Source: Clostridium beijerinckii
GTDB taxonomy: Bacteria; Bacillota; Clostridia; Clostridiales; Clostridiaceae
Direction of reading: 5' to 3'
NCBI RefSeq assembly: GCF_036699995.1
Contig: NZ_CP144906.1
Coordinates: 2,805,001-2,869,000 of the forward strand
DNA: 64,000 bases
The notes beneath the pieces are model-generated. The model saw only the letters and a list, made by a program, of their open reading frames with translations, made no database searches and had not been told where the DNA came from. Shown piece after piece: positions 36,357-45,856 of the stretch. Made by a program: the position numbers and the translations under genes. Position 1 is the stretch's first letter; the number at the start of each line of letters is the position of its first letter.

Positions 36357-38165
36357 ATGATAAACGTAGCTTTACTTGGTAATCCTAATGTAGGAAAAAC
36401 TACATTATATAATTTACTCACTGGCTCCAATCAGTATGTTGGTAATTGGCCAGGTGTGACTGTAGATAAAAAAGAAGGTTTTCTTTTTGAAAATATTAAG
36501 ATTGTTGACTTACCTGGAATATATGCTATGGATACTTTCTCAAATGAAGAAAAAGTGTCCAAGCAATTTCTAGAAGAAGGTGATGTTGATTTAATATTAA
36601 ATATTGTGGATGCATCTAATCTTAATAGAAATTTATATCTTACAACTCAACTTAAACAATTTAATAAACCTATAATATTAGCCTTGAATATGATTGATGT
36701 TTGTGAAAATAAAGGAATTGTTATTGATTATGATAAGTTGTCTAAAGAACTGGATGTTGAAGTAATTCCAATTATTGCAGGAAAAAATGTAGGAGTAGAT
36801 AAAGTTAAGGAAAGACTTAGAGAAGGAAACTTTACTAAACCATTGAATCATAGAAAATTTGATTTTTCATCTGAAAAAGAAGCGTATAAATTTATAGAAA
36901 ATGTATTAAAATCGTGTATGACAATAAGAGACAACCTACAAGAAAGCATTACTGAGAAATTGGATAAGTTTGTTTTACATCCAGTTCTAGCATATCCTAT
37001 TTTTCTTTTACTTATGGCTCTAATGTTTCAGTTGACATTTTCTTGGGTTGGACAACCAATTTCAGATTTTTTAGATGATCTTTTAAATAATAATATTATA
37101 CCGACTGCGCACCAACTATTATCGAATTCTTCTGATTGGTTTAGCTCTTTAATTGTAGATGGTATTATTTCAGGTGTTGGAGGAATTATAGTATTACTTC
37201 CAATAATATTAGTATTATTTATATGTATAACTATTTTGGAAGATAGTGGCTATATGGCTAGAGTCGCATTTATGATGGATAAATTGATGAGAAAGATGGG
37301 GCTTTCGGGCAAAGCTTTTATTCCTATGATAATAGGTTTTGGATGTACAGTTCCAGCAATTATGACTGCTAGAACTTTAGAAAGTGAAAAAGATAGAAAA
37401 CTTACAGCATTGCTAGTTCCATTTATGTCATGTAACGCCAGACTTCCAGTTTATACTGTATTTGCGGCTGTATTCTTTGAATCTCATAGAGGATTAGTGG
37501 TATCTTCCCTATATTTACTTGGAGTCTTAGTAGCATTTTTGCTTGGTATTTTATTCAAAAATACATATTTCAAAAAAGATGAAGAACCTTTTATAATTGA
37601 AATTCCTGAGTATAAGATGCCTAAAATATCATCTATATATAAACAAACATTAGATAAAGCTAGCGGTTTTTTACAAAAAGCTGCAACTATTATCTTTGCA
37701 ATGAGCGTAGTAGTATGGTTTTTATCGAACTTTAATCTTCATGGTATGGTGAATCAAGTTGATGATAGTATATTAGCATCAATAGGTAATGTTCTCGCAC
37801 CAGTTTTTAAACCTTTAGGTTTTGGTAATTGGCAATCTGCAGTATCATTACTTTCAGGACTACTAGCTAAAGAATCAGTTTTAGCTTCTATGCAAGTAAT
37901 TTTTGCAGGGGATTTATCGGTAATTTTACCAATTCATTTCACTAATATTTCTGCATATGCATTTTTGGTTTTTATACTACTATATACTCCATGTATATCA
38001 ACAATTGGTACGATGCAAAAAGAATATGGAAGTAAATTAACTTTGTTTTCAATTTTCTTTCAGTTAATTGTCGCATGGATTGCTTCTTTCTTAGTATTTA
38101 ATTTGGGTGGTTTTCTTTATAACCTTGTGCATTTATTTTTAAAAATGAATAGTTTGTTTTTTTAA
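36357..38165 (+). CDS. feoB: Ferrous iron transporter FeoB
   Basis: 602 aa. The N-terminal GTPase shows G1 GNPNVGKT, G3 DLPG and G4 NMID; a helical GDI-like segment follows to about 190. The C-terminal part has about eight helices with Gate motifs, including the conserved SCNARLPVY. Imports Fe2+ under anoxic conditions. Length is at the short end of the family but no domain is missing. GGGGAG precedes ATG. Confidence 0.95.
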   Translation: MINVALLGNPNVGKTTLYNLLTGSNQYVGNWPGVTVDKKEGFLFENIKIVDLPGIYAMDTFSNEEKVSKQFLEEGDVDLILNIVDASNLNRNLYLTTQLKQFNKPIILALNMIDVCENKGIVIDYDKLSKELDVEVIPIIAGKNVGVDKVKERLREGNFTKPLNHRKFDFSSEKEAYKFIENVLKSCMTIRDNLQESITEKLDKFVLHPVLAYPIFLLLMALMFQLTFSWVGQPISDFLDDLLNNNIIPTAHQLLSNSSDWFSSLIVDGIISGVGGIIVLLPIILVLFICITILEDSGYMARVAFMMDKLMRKMGLSGKAFIPMIIGFGCTVPAIMTARTLESEKDRKLTALLVPFMSCNARLPVYTVFAAVFFESHRGLVVSSLYLLGVLVAFLLGILFKNTYFKKDEEPFIIEIPEYKMPKISSIYKQTLDKASGFLQKAATIIFAMSVVVWFLSNFNLHGMVNQVDDSILASIGNVLAPVFKPLGFGNWQSAVSLLSGLLAKESVLASMQVIFAGDLSVILPIHFTNISAYAFLVFILLYTPCISTIGTMQKEYGSKLTLFSIFFQLIVAWIASFLVFNLGGFLYNLVHLFLKMNSLFF

Positions 38166-38243
38166 TAATTGTTAAGAATATGATTAAGTATCAATATCAA
38201 GACTTAAATCATACTTTTATAATAGCAGGTAGGTGAAGCTTAA

Positions 38244-38432
38244 ATGATAGAAATATTAATCACGATTATAATAATTTCTTTTGCTGGATTTATAATCTTT
38301 AAATCTTTTAAGAATTCTTCAAAAGGAAAATGCAACTGTGGATGTAAGGGCTGTAAATCTGAGAAAATCTGTTCAGACAAAAGTAATACAGGTATAAAAA
38401 TTGCTCAAACAAATAAGCCTAATAATCAATAA
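38244..38432 (+). CDS. FeoB-associated Cys-rich membrane protein
   Basis: 62 aa: one N-terminal membrane helix (residues 3-20) then a cysteine cluster CNCGCKGCKSEKIC. This is the small Cys-rich protein encoded after feoB in many Firmicutes, probably an iron or electron shuttle for FeoB; mechanism unproven. GTAGGTG lies upstream of ATG. Last gene of the feo operon. Confidence 0.85.
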   Translation: MIEILITIIIISFAGFIIFKSFKNSSKGKCNCGCKGCKSEKICSDKSNTGIKIAQTNKPNNQ

Positions 38433-38456
38433 TAAAAAATATTAAATATATAAATT

Positions 38457-38493
38457 TATCCACTAAAAGCATAGCGTTTTAGTGGATTTTTCT
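38457..38493 (+). terminator. Terminator of the feo operon
   Basis: ATCCACTAAAA and TTTTAGTGGAT form an 11-bp stem followed by T-rich sequence. Confidence 0.85.
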
Positions 38494-38582
38494 TTATACT
38501 ATAAAATGATTTATAGTATAATAACAAAATGAAGAAATTTAAACCTAAGATAAAATGAGAAACCGAAAGTAGGAATTAAAAA

Positions 38583-39104
38583 ATGAATTACAAAACACAT
38601 ATGAATGGTGGAATACTAGTAGGATTATATGCGAATTGCCAATTTGCAAATATGCCACTTGTGTCTACAGCAGTATTACTTGGAGGAGCTTTTGTTGGGA
38701 GTATATTTCCAGACATAGATCATGGAAATAGTTATATTGGGAAAAAAACTAAAGGTGTATCAAAAGCAATAAATAAATTGGCTGGCCATAGAAAGTTATT
38801 TCATGCGCCACTTGTATATTTGTTTTTATATTCGACTGTCATTGGTATGTTTACAGATAAGCTTCTGTTAATTGGAATAAAGGGGATATTCTTAGGAATA
38901 TTTTCTCATTTAGTTCTAGATAGCCTAACGATTGGAGGATTGCCGTGGTTTTACCCGTTTAGTAAAAAGAGGTTTTCTATTTGTATGATAAAGACAAATA
39001 GTAAAATTGAGGATATATTATGTGGAATGCTTATATGTATTAATATAGTAATGCTACTTGACATGCTTCACATAACTTCAATATTTACATTCACACATAG
39101 ATAA
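38583..39104 (+). CDS. YdjM-type metal-dependent hydrolase, membrane-bound
   Basis: 173 aa with about four membrane helices. The family's metal-ligand positions are visible: HMNGG, FPDIDHGNS, GHRKLFHAP and HLVLDSLT, followed by WFYPFSKKRFS. Members (YdjM/DUF457, also seen as LexA-regulated in enterics) are predicted hydrolases of the membrane; substrate unknown. Single gene. Confidence 0.85.
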   Translation: MNYKTHMNGGILVGLYANCQFANMPLVSTAVLLGGAFVGSIFPDIDHGNSYIGKKTKGVSKAINKLAGHRKLFHAPLVYLFLYSTVIGMFTDKLLLIGIKGIFLGIFSHLVLDSLTIGGLPWFYPFSKKRFSICMIKTNSKIEDILCGMLICINIVMLLDMLHITSIFTFTHR

Positions 39105-39111
39105 AATATAA

Positions 39112-39205
39112 AAAAATCGCAGGCGACTGTGGAGCTGAAGATTTTTTTCACGCATCTGCCTTTTCGAACGCATGTGAGAAAAATTTGGCAGGCGAATATG
39201 ATTTG
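39112..39205. repeat. GC-rich folded element with direct repeats
   Basis: About 95 bases clearly richer in GC than the surroundings. GCAGGCGA occurs near both ends as a direct repeat. Between them TTTTTTTCAC-GC pairs with GC..GTGAGAAAAA across a CTGCC/TTCGAACG-containing loop. Read on the minus strand it begins ATATTCGCCTGCC and ends GCGATTTTTTT, much like the element at 5681-5780 (ATATTCGCCTACG ... GCGATATTTTTTT). Could be a dispersed intergenic repeat or a small RNA with its own terminator. Confidence 0.4.
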
Positions 39206-39300
39206 TTTTTTATTCTTTTATAGTTATTAACCCTAGTAAAATATACTACTATAAAGTTATCCACAGATTTAATTGCATTATAATTCCCTAAAGAATAAAA

Positions 39301-39336
39301 ATATCCTAAAGATTGATTAATAAATCTTTAGGATAT
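39301..39336. terminator. Bidirectional terminator
   Basis: ATATCCTAAAGATT (39301-39314) is the exact reverse complement of AATCTTTAGGATAT (39323-39336); T-rich tracts follow on both strands. It serves the DUF1189 gene and stops plus-strand readthrough. Confidence 0.75.
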
Positions 39337-39407
39337 TTTTATAAGGTACATTATGTTGGAAACAATAAATAGCATATTTTAAGCACTTAATAGCATATAA
39401 TATAATT

Positions 39408-40367
39408 TTACTTCATAAAATTTAATTCAGATTTATCACTATTTTTAATTTCTCTTATAGCCAAGCTACAATAGATTAATGTAATAATGGAGAATATAAG
39501 AAAAAATTCTGGCATTATTATTCCAGCAACATGTATTAAGGCTTCAAGTAAAAGTGGTAAACTCATCGCATAAAAGCTTAAAGTACAAGCTCTAGAGTAT
39601 TTTAGTTTTACTCCCATAAATGAACCTATAGAAACAGCAAATGGACCAAATATTAAGAATCCTAAAATCAAATTAGTAATAAAGGAATTAATAGGATTAA
39701 CAACCAAAAAAACTATTGGTGTAAGTATTTTAATTATGGAAAGATAGTATCCCGAATTTTCGTTATTAATATTTATACTAGAAAAATCAGAAAAGTTGAT
39801 AGTGCCAACTGTTCTATAATCTTTTCTAAGATATATGTTATTAGAATCAAGAAACACAGCATCTTTGTAAGAATTTAGAATATTTTTGTCAGTTTTACCT
39901 TTAGTATCAATAATAAAAGTATAATAATTTGATTGATCAGTACTTACACTTAGCATTGAGGCATCAATACTAAAAGTTGAGGAATCATTTTCAAGGTTGT
40001 CCTGAATACTTATGGCATCAGAGTCAAGTGAATTTACTGTATTTATGTTTCCAATAAAGCTTGATATTAAATAAAATAGAAAATCGCCTTCATGTTTATT
40101 GTAAATAGTTTCATCTGAATCAACAGATAATACGCCATTATTAAATTCAAAATTTGGTGCATTATTTGAAAGATCATTTTGTACTACCGATATTTCGGTG
40201 GCAATCATATTTATTTCCTTAACATTAGTTATTGCTGATAATATCAACGTAACAAGAAAAATATATAATATTGACTTTCTAAGTCCTTGTGCTATGAATT
40301 CTCTGTATGCTTCAAAATTAAAGAAACTATAAGCGAATTTATCTTTAAATCCCATTATTTTTTTCAA
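39408..40367 (-). CDS. DUF1189 family membrane protein
   Basis: 319 aa. One helix near 30-50, an outward domain of about 150 residues containing APNFEFNNGVLSVDSDE, which is the DUF1189 hallmark, then three or four helices in the last 120 residues. Function unknown; members are common in Firmicutes. Initiation at TTG is supported by AGGAGG 7 bases upstream, whereas the first ATG is 12 bases further and too far from it. Confidence 0.8.
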   Translation of the reverse strand: MKKIMGFKDKFAYSFFNFEAYREFIAQGLRKSILYIFLVTLILSAITNVKEINMIATEISVVQNDLSNNAPNFEFNNGVLSVDSDETIYNKHEGDFLFYLISSFIGNINTVNSLDSDAISIQDNLENDSSTFSIDASMLSVSTDQSNYYTFIIDTKGKTDKNILNSYKDAVFLDSNNIYLRKDYRTVGTINFSDFSSININNENSGYYLSIIKILTPIVFLVVNPINSFITNLILGFLIFGPFAVSIGSFMGVKLKYSRACTLSFYAMSLPLLLEALIHVAGIIMPEFFLIFSIITLIYCSLAIREIKNSDKSELNFMK

Positions 40368-40517
40368 AAAAAGACCTCCTAAAAGATAAAGTTAGATAAA
40401 TTTAACTGATTCTTGATAATTATAACACATTGGATAAAAATACAATAGAAAGTTTGCATAATTAAATGAAATATGTTATCATTACCAATATCAAAAAAAT
40501 TATGAAAAATCAAATAC

Positions 40518-40559
40518 GGACAGTTCATTAAGACCATCCTGTCATTAAAAAAAACTAGG
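40518..40559 (+). promoter_or_regulatory. PreQ1-I riboswitch aptamer
   Basis: GACAG (40519-40523), TTC, an A-rich loop with ACCA, CTGTC (40539-40543), then a poly-A tail ending AAAACTAGG. This matches the class I preQ1 aptamer pseudoknot. It directly precedes the queuosine operon. Confidence 0.9.
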
Positions 40560-40638
40560 CATTTTAATTTTGAATTATTTTAATTTAAGATTAATTTTGT
40601 TGCGCTAGTTTTAGATGTTACAAAATTAATCTTTTTTA
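40551..40638 (+). terminator. PreQ1 expression platform: antiterminator and terminator
   Basis: AAGATTAATTTTGT (40587-40600) and ACAAAATTAATCTT (40620-40633) make a 14-bp terminator with T run. AAAACTAG from the aptamer tail (40551-40558) is complementary to CTAGTTTT in the terminator loop (40605-40612), the probable antiterminator. With preQ1 bound the tail is hidden and transcription should stop. Confidence 0.8.
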
Positions 40639-40721
40639 TATTTAAATGGAAAGTTAATTTATGGATAAGCCTTATAAAACTGATTTCGAAAATTTTATAG
40701 AAATTATGTGAGGAGAAAAAT

Positions 40722-41150
40722 ATGTTTAAAATAAAAAGTGAAGTACAATTTGATATGGCGCACTATTTAAGTGGGTATGAAGGAAAATGTTCTAACATTC
40801 ATGGTCATAGGTACAAATTAATTGCAAAACTAAGATCTGAAAAGTTGCATCAAGATGGTCAGCTTAGAGGCATGGTAGATGATTTCGGAAATTTTAAAAA
40901 TATATTAAAAGAGATTGCAGAAACTTTTGACCATAAATTAATTATTGAAAATAATGAAGATGGGAAAGCTTTGGTTAAGAAACTCGAAGAACTACAAAAT
41001 AATTTCAACATTTATTTAGTTGACTATAGACCTACAGCAGAAGAAATGTCTAGAGATATTTTTAATAGATTAAAAGCTAAAGGATTGTCAGTGTGTGAAG
41101 TAGAATTATTTGAAACTCCTAATAATAGCTGCATTTATACAGAGGACTAA
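40722..41150 (+). CDS. queD: 6-carboxy-5,6,7,8-tetrahydropterin synthase
   Basis: 142 aa. Converts 7,8-dihydroneopterin triphosphate to 6-carboxytetrahydropterin, an early queuosine/deazapurine step. Zinc ligands are His in FDMAHYL and the HGH of CSNIHGHRYKL; the catalytic Cys precedes the latter, and DHKL and ELFETP complete the site. GGAG precedes ATG. First gene after the preQ1 riboswitch. Confidence 0.94.
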   Translation: MFKIKSEVQFDMAHYLSGYEGKCSNIHGHRYKLIAKLRSEKLHQDGQLRGMVDDFGNFKNILKEIAETFDHKLIIENNEDGKALVKKLEELQNNFNIYLVDYRPTAEEMSRDIFNRLKAKGLSVCEVELFETPNNSCIYTED

Positions 41151-41162
41151 TGGAGGGGAATT

Positions 41163-41831
41163 ATGTTTAATATAATTGAAAAATTTTTATCAATAGATGG
41201 GGAAGGTCCTACTTCTGGTGAACTTGCAACATTTATAAGATTTCAAGGCTGCAACTTAAGATGTTCTTGGTGCGATACAACTTATTCGTGGGATAAAGAA
41301 AATACTTCAGAAGTTCTAACTGCCGAAGAAATTTATAAGTATATAAAAGAAAATAAAGTTACTAATGTTACTTTAACAGGTGGAGAACCACTTATTCAAA
41401 AAAATATACATGAATTACTAGAACTTTTGAACTCAGATGAGAACTTAAAAGTTCATATAGAAACAAATGGTGCTGTTAACATAGGACCTTTTAAAAATAA
41501 ATTTATAAAGAATAATATCAGTTATATTGTAGATTTTAAACTTCCTAGCAGTAATATGATTGATAGAATGGATTTTAATAATTTAAGCATTGTAGAATCC
41601 AATGATGTTTATAAATTCGTGATAGGAAGTAAGGAAGATTTAGAAATGGCATATGAAATAATATGTAAGTACAATTTAACATCAAAATGCTTTGTTTATT
41701 TAAGTCCAGTTTCGGGAAATATAGAAATGCAAGAAATTGTAGAATTTATGAAAGATAAAAATTTGAATAGAGTAAGGTTGCAAGTGCAATTACATAAAAT
41801 TATCTGGGATAAAAATGCACGCGGAGTTTAA
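41163..41831 (+). CDS. queE: 7-carboxy-7-deazaguanine synthase (radical SAM)
   Basis: 222 aa. Radical-SAM ring contraction of carboxytetrahydropterin to CDG. The cluster motif is CNLRCSWC in FQGCNLRCSWCDTTYSW; TGGEPL and HIETNG bind S-adenosylmethionine and substrate. Starts 12 bases after queD with GGAGG. Confidence 0.94.
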   Translation: MFNIIEKFLSIDGEGPTSGELATFIRFQGCNLRCSWCDTTYSWDKENTSEVLTAEEIYKYIKENKVTNVTLTGGEPLIQKNIHELLELLNSDENLKVHIETNGAVNIGPFKNKFIKNNISYIVDFKLPSSNMIDRMDFNNLSIVESNDVYKFVIGSKEDLEMAYEIICKYNLTSKCFVYLSPVSGNIEMQEIVEFMKDKNLNRVRLQVQLHKIIWDKNARGV

Positions 41832-41920
41832 TAATTGAGTGGTTATTATATATAATATAGACTAGCTTATAGTGAATTTTGTTTTTACAAAAGGTTTAGA
41901 AATACAAGGAGGCTTAAGTT

Positions 41921-42514
41921 ATGCCAAAGAAGATAGATACAAAAAAAATAGAGGAATGTATAAGAGAAATTATTGTTGCTTTAGGAGATGATCCTGATAG
42001 GGAAGGATTACTAGATACACCTAAAAGGGTATCAAAAATGTATGAAGAAGTTTTTCAAGGAATGACACTTTCAAACAGGGAAATAGCAGAAGCGTTTGGA
42101 ACCACATTTGAGAATGAAGATTATGATTCAGAAACTCATAATAATATGGTTGTGGTTAAGGATATACCAATTCATAGTTATTGTGAACATCACTTAGCGC
42201 TTATGTATAATATGAAGGTTACAGTAGTATATATACCAAAAGATAAGATAATTGGTCTTAGTAAAATTTCAAGAATTGCAGATATGGTTGGGCGAAGACT
42301 TCAACTTCAAGAACGTATTGGAACAGATATAGCAGAAATAGTTTCTATGGTTACAAAAAGTAGTGATGTTGGTGTACTTATAACTGGAGAGCATGGATGC
42401 ATGACTTCAAGAGGAATAAAAAAACCTGGAACATTGACTACAACAACCACTTTTACAGGAAAATTTCAAACTAATGATTTACTAAGACAAGAAGCTTTAC
42501 TAATTATGAGATAA
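41921..42514 (+). CDS. folE: GTP cyclohydrolase I
   Basis: 197 aa. Makes 7,8-dihydroneopterin triphosphate from GTP, here feeding que[10 protein letters not shown] and [10 protein letters not shown] carry the zinc ligands and catalytic His; [17 protein letters not shown] is the core signature. Perfect AGGAGG before ATG. The position inside the que operon argues for a queuosine-dedicated role, though folate supply is also possible. Confidence 0.94.
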   Translation: MPKKIDTKKIEECIREIIVALGDDPDREGLLDTPKRVSKMYEEVFQGMTLSNREIAEAFGTTFENEDYDSETHNNMVVVKDIPIHSYCEHHLALMYNMKVTVVYIPKDKIIGLSKISRIADMVGRRLQLQERIGTDIAEIVSMVTKSSDVGVLITGEHGCMTSRGIKKPGTLTTTTTFTGKFQTNDLLRQEALLIMR

Positions 42515-42585
42515 GTAACGAACGAAGAAGCAGTAGTGCTTTGGTATATTTCTATTTAATTAATTTATTTTAGGAGGTTTTGAAT

Positions 42586-43245
42586 ATGAGTAATAAAGCA
42601 GTTGTTGTATTTAGCGGAGGACAAGATTCTACTACATGTCTATTTTGGGCATTAAAGGAATTTGATGAGGTTATAGCAGTAACTTTTGATTATAATCAAA
42701 AACATAGAAAAGAAATAGAATGTGCAACTAGTATAGCAAAGGAATTAGGAATAGAGCATCATATATTAGATATGGGGCTTCTTAATCAATTAGCTCCTAA
42801 TGCGCTTACAAGAAATGATATAGAAATAAAAGCTGGAGAAAATGGTTCCCTTCCTTCAACATTTGTTGAAGGGCGTAATATGCTATTCTTAACTTTTGCA
42901 GGAGTATTGGCCAAAGTAAAAGGCGCAAAACATATAGTAACAGGAGTGTGTGAGACTGATTTTAGTGGATACCCTGATTGTAGGGATATATTCATAAAAT
43001 CTCTTAATGTAACTTTAAATTTAGCAATGGATTATAATTTTGTAGTTCATACCCCATTAATGTGGATAGATAAAGCCGAAACATGGAAGATGGCGGATGA
43101 TTTTGGAAAGTTAGAGTATATAAGAGAAAAGACTCTTACTTGCTATAAAGGAGTTGTTGGCGACGGTTGTGGAGAATGTCCTGCTTGTAAGCTTAGAAAA
43201 AATGGTTTAGATAAGTATTTAGGAAGTAAGAAAAGTAAAAATTAA
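42586..43245 (+). CDS. queC: 7-cyano-7-deazaguanine synthase
   Basis: 219 aa. ATP-dependent conversion of CDG to preQ0. The PP-loop is [10 protein letters not shown] and the zinc site [10 protein letters not shown] near the C-terminus. ATG 42586 is placed by AGGAGG 8 bases upstream; a TTG two codons earlier is ignored. Confidence 0.94.
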   Translation: MSNKAVVVFSGGQDSTTCLFWALKEFDEVIAVTFDYNQKHRKEIECATSIAKELGIEHHILDMGLLNQLAPNALTRNDIEIKAGENGSLPSTFVEGRNMLFLTFAGVLAKVKGAKHIVTGVCETDFSGYPDCRDIFIKSLNVTLNLAMDYNFVVHTPLMWIDKAETWKMADDFGKLEYIREKTLTCYKGVVGDGCGECPACKLRKNGLDKYLGSKKSKN

Positions 43246-43289
43246 AATATAAAGTATAAAATATAAAACGAATTTAAGGAGAAAAAATA

Positions 43290-43793
43290 ATGAGTGAAAG
43301 TGGAAGAAAATCAAAAGAACTTGAGGGTATAACATTGCTCGGAAATCAAGGAACAAAATATGATTACGGATATACCCCTGAAGTATTAGAGGTCTTTGAA
43401 AATAAACACCCAGATAATGATTATTTTGTAAAATTTAATTGTCCTGAATTTACAAGTTTATGCCCAATTACAGGTCAGCCAGATTTTGCAACAATCTATA
43501 TAAGCTATATACCAAACATAAAAATGGTTGAAAGTAAATCGCTGAAATTATATCTTTTTAGTTTTAGAAATCATGGGGATTTTCATGAAGATTGTATGAA
43601 TATCATAATGAAAGACTTAATAAAACTTATGGATCCAAAATATATTGAAGTATGGGGAAAATTTACACCAAGAGGAGGTATAAGTATAGACCCTTATTGC
43701 AATTATGGAATGAAAGGAACTAAGTTTGAGGAAATGGCTAATTATAGAATGATGAATCATGATATGTATCCTGAGAAAGTAGATAATAGATAA
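43290..43793 (+). CDS. queF: NADPH-dependent 7-cyano-7-deazaguanine reductase
   Basis: 167 aa, the unimodular YkvM type. Reduces preQ0 to preQ1, the ligand of the upstream riboswitch, closing the feedback loop. The catalytic Cys lies in [13 protein letters not shown] and the family motif is [20 protein letters not shown]. Last gene of the operon; a terminator follows. Confidence 0.95.
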   Translation: MSESGRKSKELEGITLLGNQGTKYDYGYTPEVLEVFENKHPDNDYFVKFNCPEFTSLCPITGQPDFATIYISYIPNIKMVESKSLKLYLFSFRNHGDFHEDCMNIIMKDLIKLMDPKYIEVWGKFTPRGGISIDPYCNYGMKGTKFEEMANYRMMNHDMYPEKVDNR

Positions 43794-43800
43794 TAACCTA

Positions 43801-43857
43801 ATGTATTGCATAAATGATTTGTACTAATTAGCAAAGTAATGACTGCAATACATTTTT
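43801..43857 (+). terminator. Terminator of the que operon
   Basis: ATGTATTGCA (43801-43810) and TGCAATACAT (43844-43853) form a 10-bp stem, followed by TTTTATT. Confidence 0.7.
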
Positions 43858-43878
43858 ATTAAGGAGCTGATATTTAAA

Positions 43879-45096
43879 TTGAGTAAAGTAATTGTTATAG
43901 GTGCAGGGCCTGCAGGAATGATGGCTGCTATACAAGCGGCGAAGAAACATGATGTAATATTATTAGATGGTAATGAAAGAATTGGTAAAAAGCTTTTTAT
44001 TACTGGAAAAGGCAGATGTAATGTTACAAATGCAAAAGATATATCTGAGTTTTTTGAGTATATTCCAGGTAATCCTCATTTTCTTTATAGTTCATTATAT
44101 AGTTTTACCAATGATGATACAATGAATTTTTTTGAGAACGAAGGAATTAAATTAAAAGTTGAAAGAGGAGACAGGGTTTTCCCAGAATCCGATAAGTCAT
44201 CAGATATAATAAGAGGATTATCAAATGCTTTAAGTAGAACTAATGTAAAAATAAGATTGAAATCAAAGGTTACTAATATAGAATTTAAAAGTAATAGAAT
44301 TACAGCAGTAGAAATTAATAATGAAGAACGATTGTCTGGAGATCATTTTATTTTTGCAACAGGTGGTGCATCGTATCCACTTACTGGTTCAAGAGGGGAA
44401 GGACAAAAATTTGCAAGTATGCTTGGTCATAATGTTACTCAACTAATGCCAGCTCTTGTTCCAATAGAAGTTGTTGATTCCAAAACAAAAGAATTGATGG
44501 GCTTGTCATTAAAAAATGTAGAAGTTATGATTAAAGAAAATGGCAAGAAAGTAGTTTATAAGAATTTTGGTGAAATGTTATTTACTCATTTTGGAGTTTC
44601 AGGACCTCTTATATTAAGTGGAAGTAGATTTATAGAAAAAGGAAAAAGATATACTTTGCATATAGATTTAAAACCTGCATTAAATTTAGGAGAATTAGAT
44701 AAACGTATCCAAAAGGATTTTAATAAATATTTAAATAAAGATTTCAAAAATTCTTTAGACGAGTTATTACCACAAAAATTAATTCCTGTAATTATAAATA
44801 ACTCAGGAATATTCGAAAATAAAAAAGTAAATGAAATAACGAGAGAGGAAAGAAAGACTTTAGTAAAGGCTATTAAGGATTTGAGCTTTGATATTAAAGG
44901 ATTAAGACCTATAGATGAAGCAATTGTAACTTCAGGAGGTGTAGATATAAAAGAAATTGATCCGTCTACCATGAAGTCTAAAATAATAGAAAATCTTTCG
45001 TTTGCAGGAGAAGTTATGGATGTAGATGCTTTTACAGGTGGTTATAATGTACAAATAGCTTTTTCTACAGGATTTATAGCAGGAAGCAATATTTGA
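43879..45096 (+). CDS. BaiN/HI0933-like FAD-dependent oxidoreductase
   Basis: 405 aa flavoprotein. The dinucleotide fold opens with VIGAGPAGMMAAIQAA and continues IGKKLFITGKGRCNVTN, the diagnostic motif of the family. FATGGASYPLTGSRG and FAGEVMDVDAFTGGYNVQ complete the FAD site. Some members reduce bile-acid intermediates, but the general role is unknown. Starts at TTG with AAGGAG 12 bases upstream. It precedes cmk, a common clostridial order. Confidence 0.87.
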   Translation: MSKVIVIGAGPAGMMAAIQAAKKHDVILLDGNERIGKKLFITGKGRCNVTNAKDISEFFEYIPGNPHFLYSSLYSFTNDDTMNFFENEGIKLKVERGDRVFPESDKSSDIIRGLSNALSRTNVKIRLKSKVTNIEFKSNRITAVEINNEERLSGDHFIFATGGASYPLTGSRGEGQKFASMLGHNVTQLMPALVPIEVVDSKTKELMGLSLKNVEVMIKENGKKVVYKNFGEMLFTHFGVSGPLILSGSRFIEKGKRYTLHIDLKPALNLGELDKRIQKDFNKYLNKDFKNSLDELLPQKLIPVIINNSGIFENKKVNEITREERKTLVKAIKDLSFDIKGLRPIDEAIVTSGGVDIKEIDPSTMKSKIIENLSFAGEVMDVDAFTGGYNVQIAFSTGFIAGSNI

Positions 45097-45189
45097 TATA
45101 AAAAAATATTTCCTTGTTTGGAAAGGTAAAAAATTATATAATCTTAATGAAAGCATAAATTTATAGGATTTGGAAATGAGGAGAAAGTT

Positions 45190-45843
45190 TTGAAAATTTC
45201 AGTAGCAATAGATGGACCGGCTGGAGCAGGAAAAAGCACTATAGCAAAATTGGTTTCTAAGAGGTTTGATCTTATGTATATAAATACAGGAGCAATGTAT
45301 AGAGCTGTGGCGCTAAAAGCACAAGAACAAAACTTGGAACCAGAAAATGTTCAAGAAATTTGTAATATAATAAAAACTATGGAAATGCATTTTGAAAATG
45401 ATGATTTGATTTTAAATGGCGAAAATATACAGGATAAAATAACTACTCCAAACATAAGTAGTATTGTATCTGGATATGCTAGTATTTCGGAAGTTAGAGC
45501 TATTCTTGTAAAACTTCAAAGAGAAATGTCAAGCAAATTTAGTGTAATAATGGATGGAAGAGATATTGGAACCGTTGTTCTAAAAGATGCAAATTTTAAG
45601 TTTTTCTTAACAGCTAGTCCAGAACAAAGAGCAACTAGGCGATTTAAAGAATTGCAAGAAAGAAATATAGAGTGTTCTTATGATCAAATACTAAAAGATA
45701 TAATAGATAGAGATTATAAGGATACTCATAGGGCTACAGATCCGCTGAAAAAAGCAGAGGATGCAATTGAGATTGATTCTACTAATTTAGACATTAATGG
45801 TGTTGTTAATGTAATTGCAGAGTACATAGGAAAAGGAAAGTAA
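45190..45843 (+). CDS. cmk: Cytidylate kinase
   Basis: 217 aa. Phosphorylates CMP and dCMP. P-loop [10 protein letters not shown], then [24 protein letters not shown] and the lid [13 protein letters not shown]. Starts at TTG with GAGGAG 6 bases before it. The ispH-rpsA gene begins 13 bases after its stop, so the two are co-transcribed. Confidence 0.94.
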   Translation: MKISVAIDGPAGAGKSTIAKLVSKRFDLMYINTGAMYRAVALKAQEQNLEPENVQEICNIIKTMEMHFENDDLILNGENIQDKITTPNISSIVSGYASISEVRAILVKLQREMSSKFSVIMDGRDIGTVVLKDANFKFFLTASPEQRATRRFKELQERNIECSYDQILKDIIDRDYKDTHRATDPLKKAEDAIEIDSTNLDINGVVNVIAEYIGKGK

Positions 45844-45856
45844 CAAGGAGATAGTA

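Larger units (their letters stand above)
39105..39407. other. Intergenic region with a GC-rich folded element and a bidirectional terminator
   Basis: No gene. See the separate entries at 39112 and 39301. Confidence 0.5.

Noticed and set aside
39257-39265. Perfect DnaA box TTATCCACA
   Set aside because: Single copy; about one such 9-mer is expected by chance in a window of this size and base composition, and no origin genes are near.
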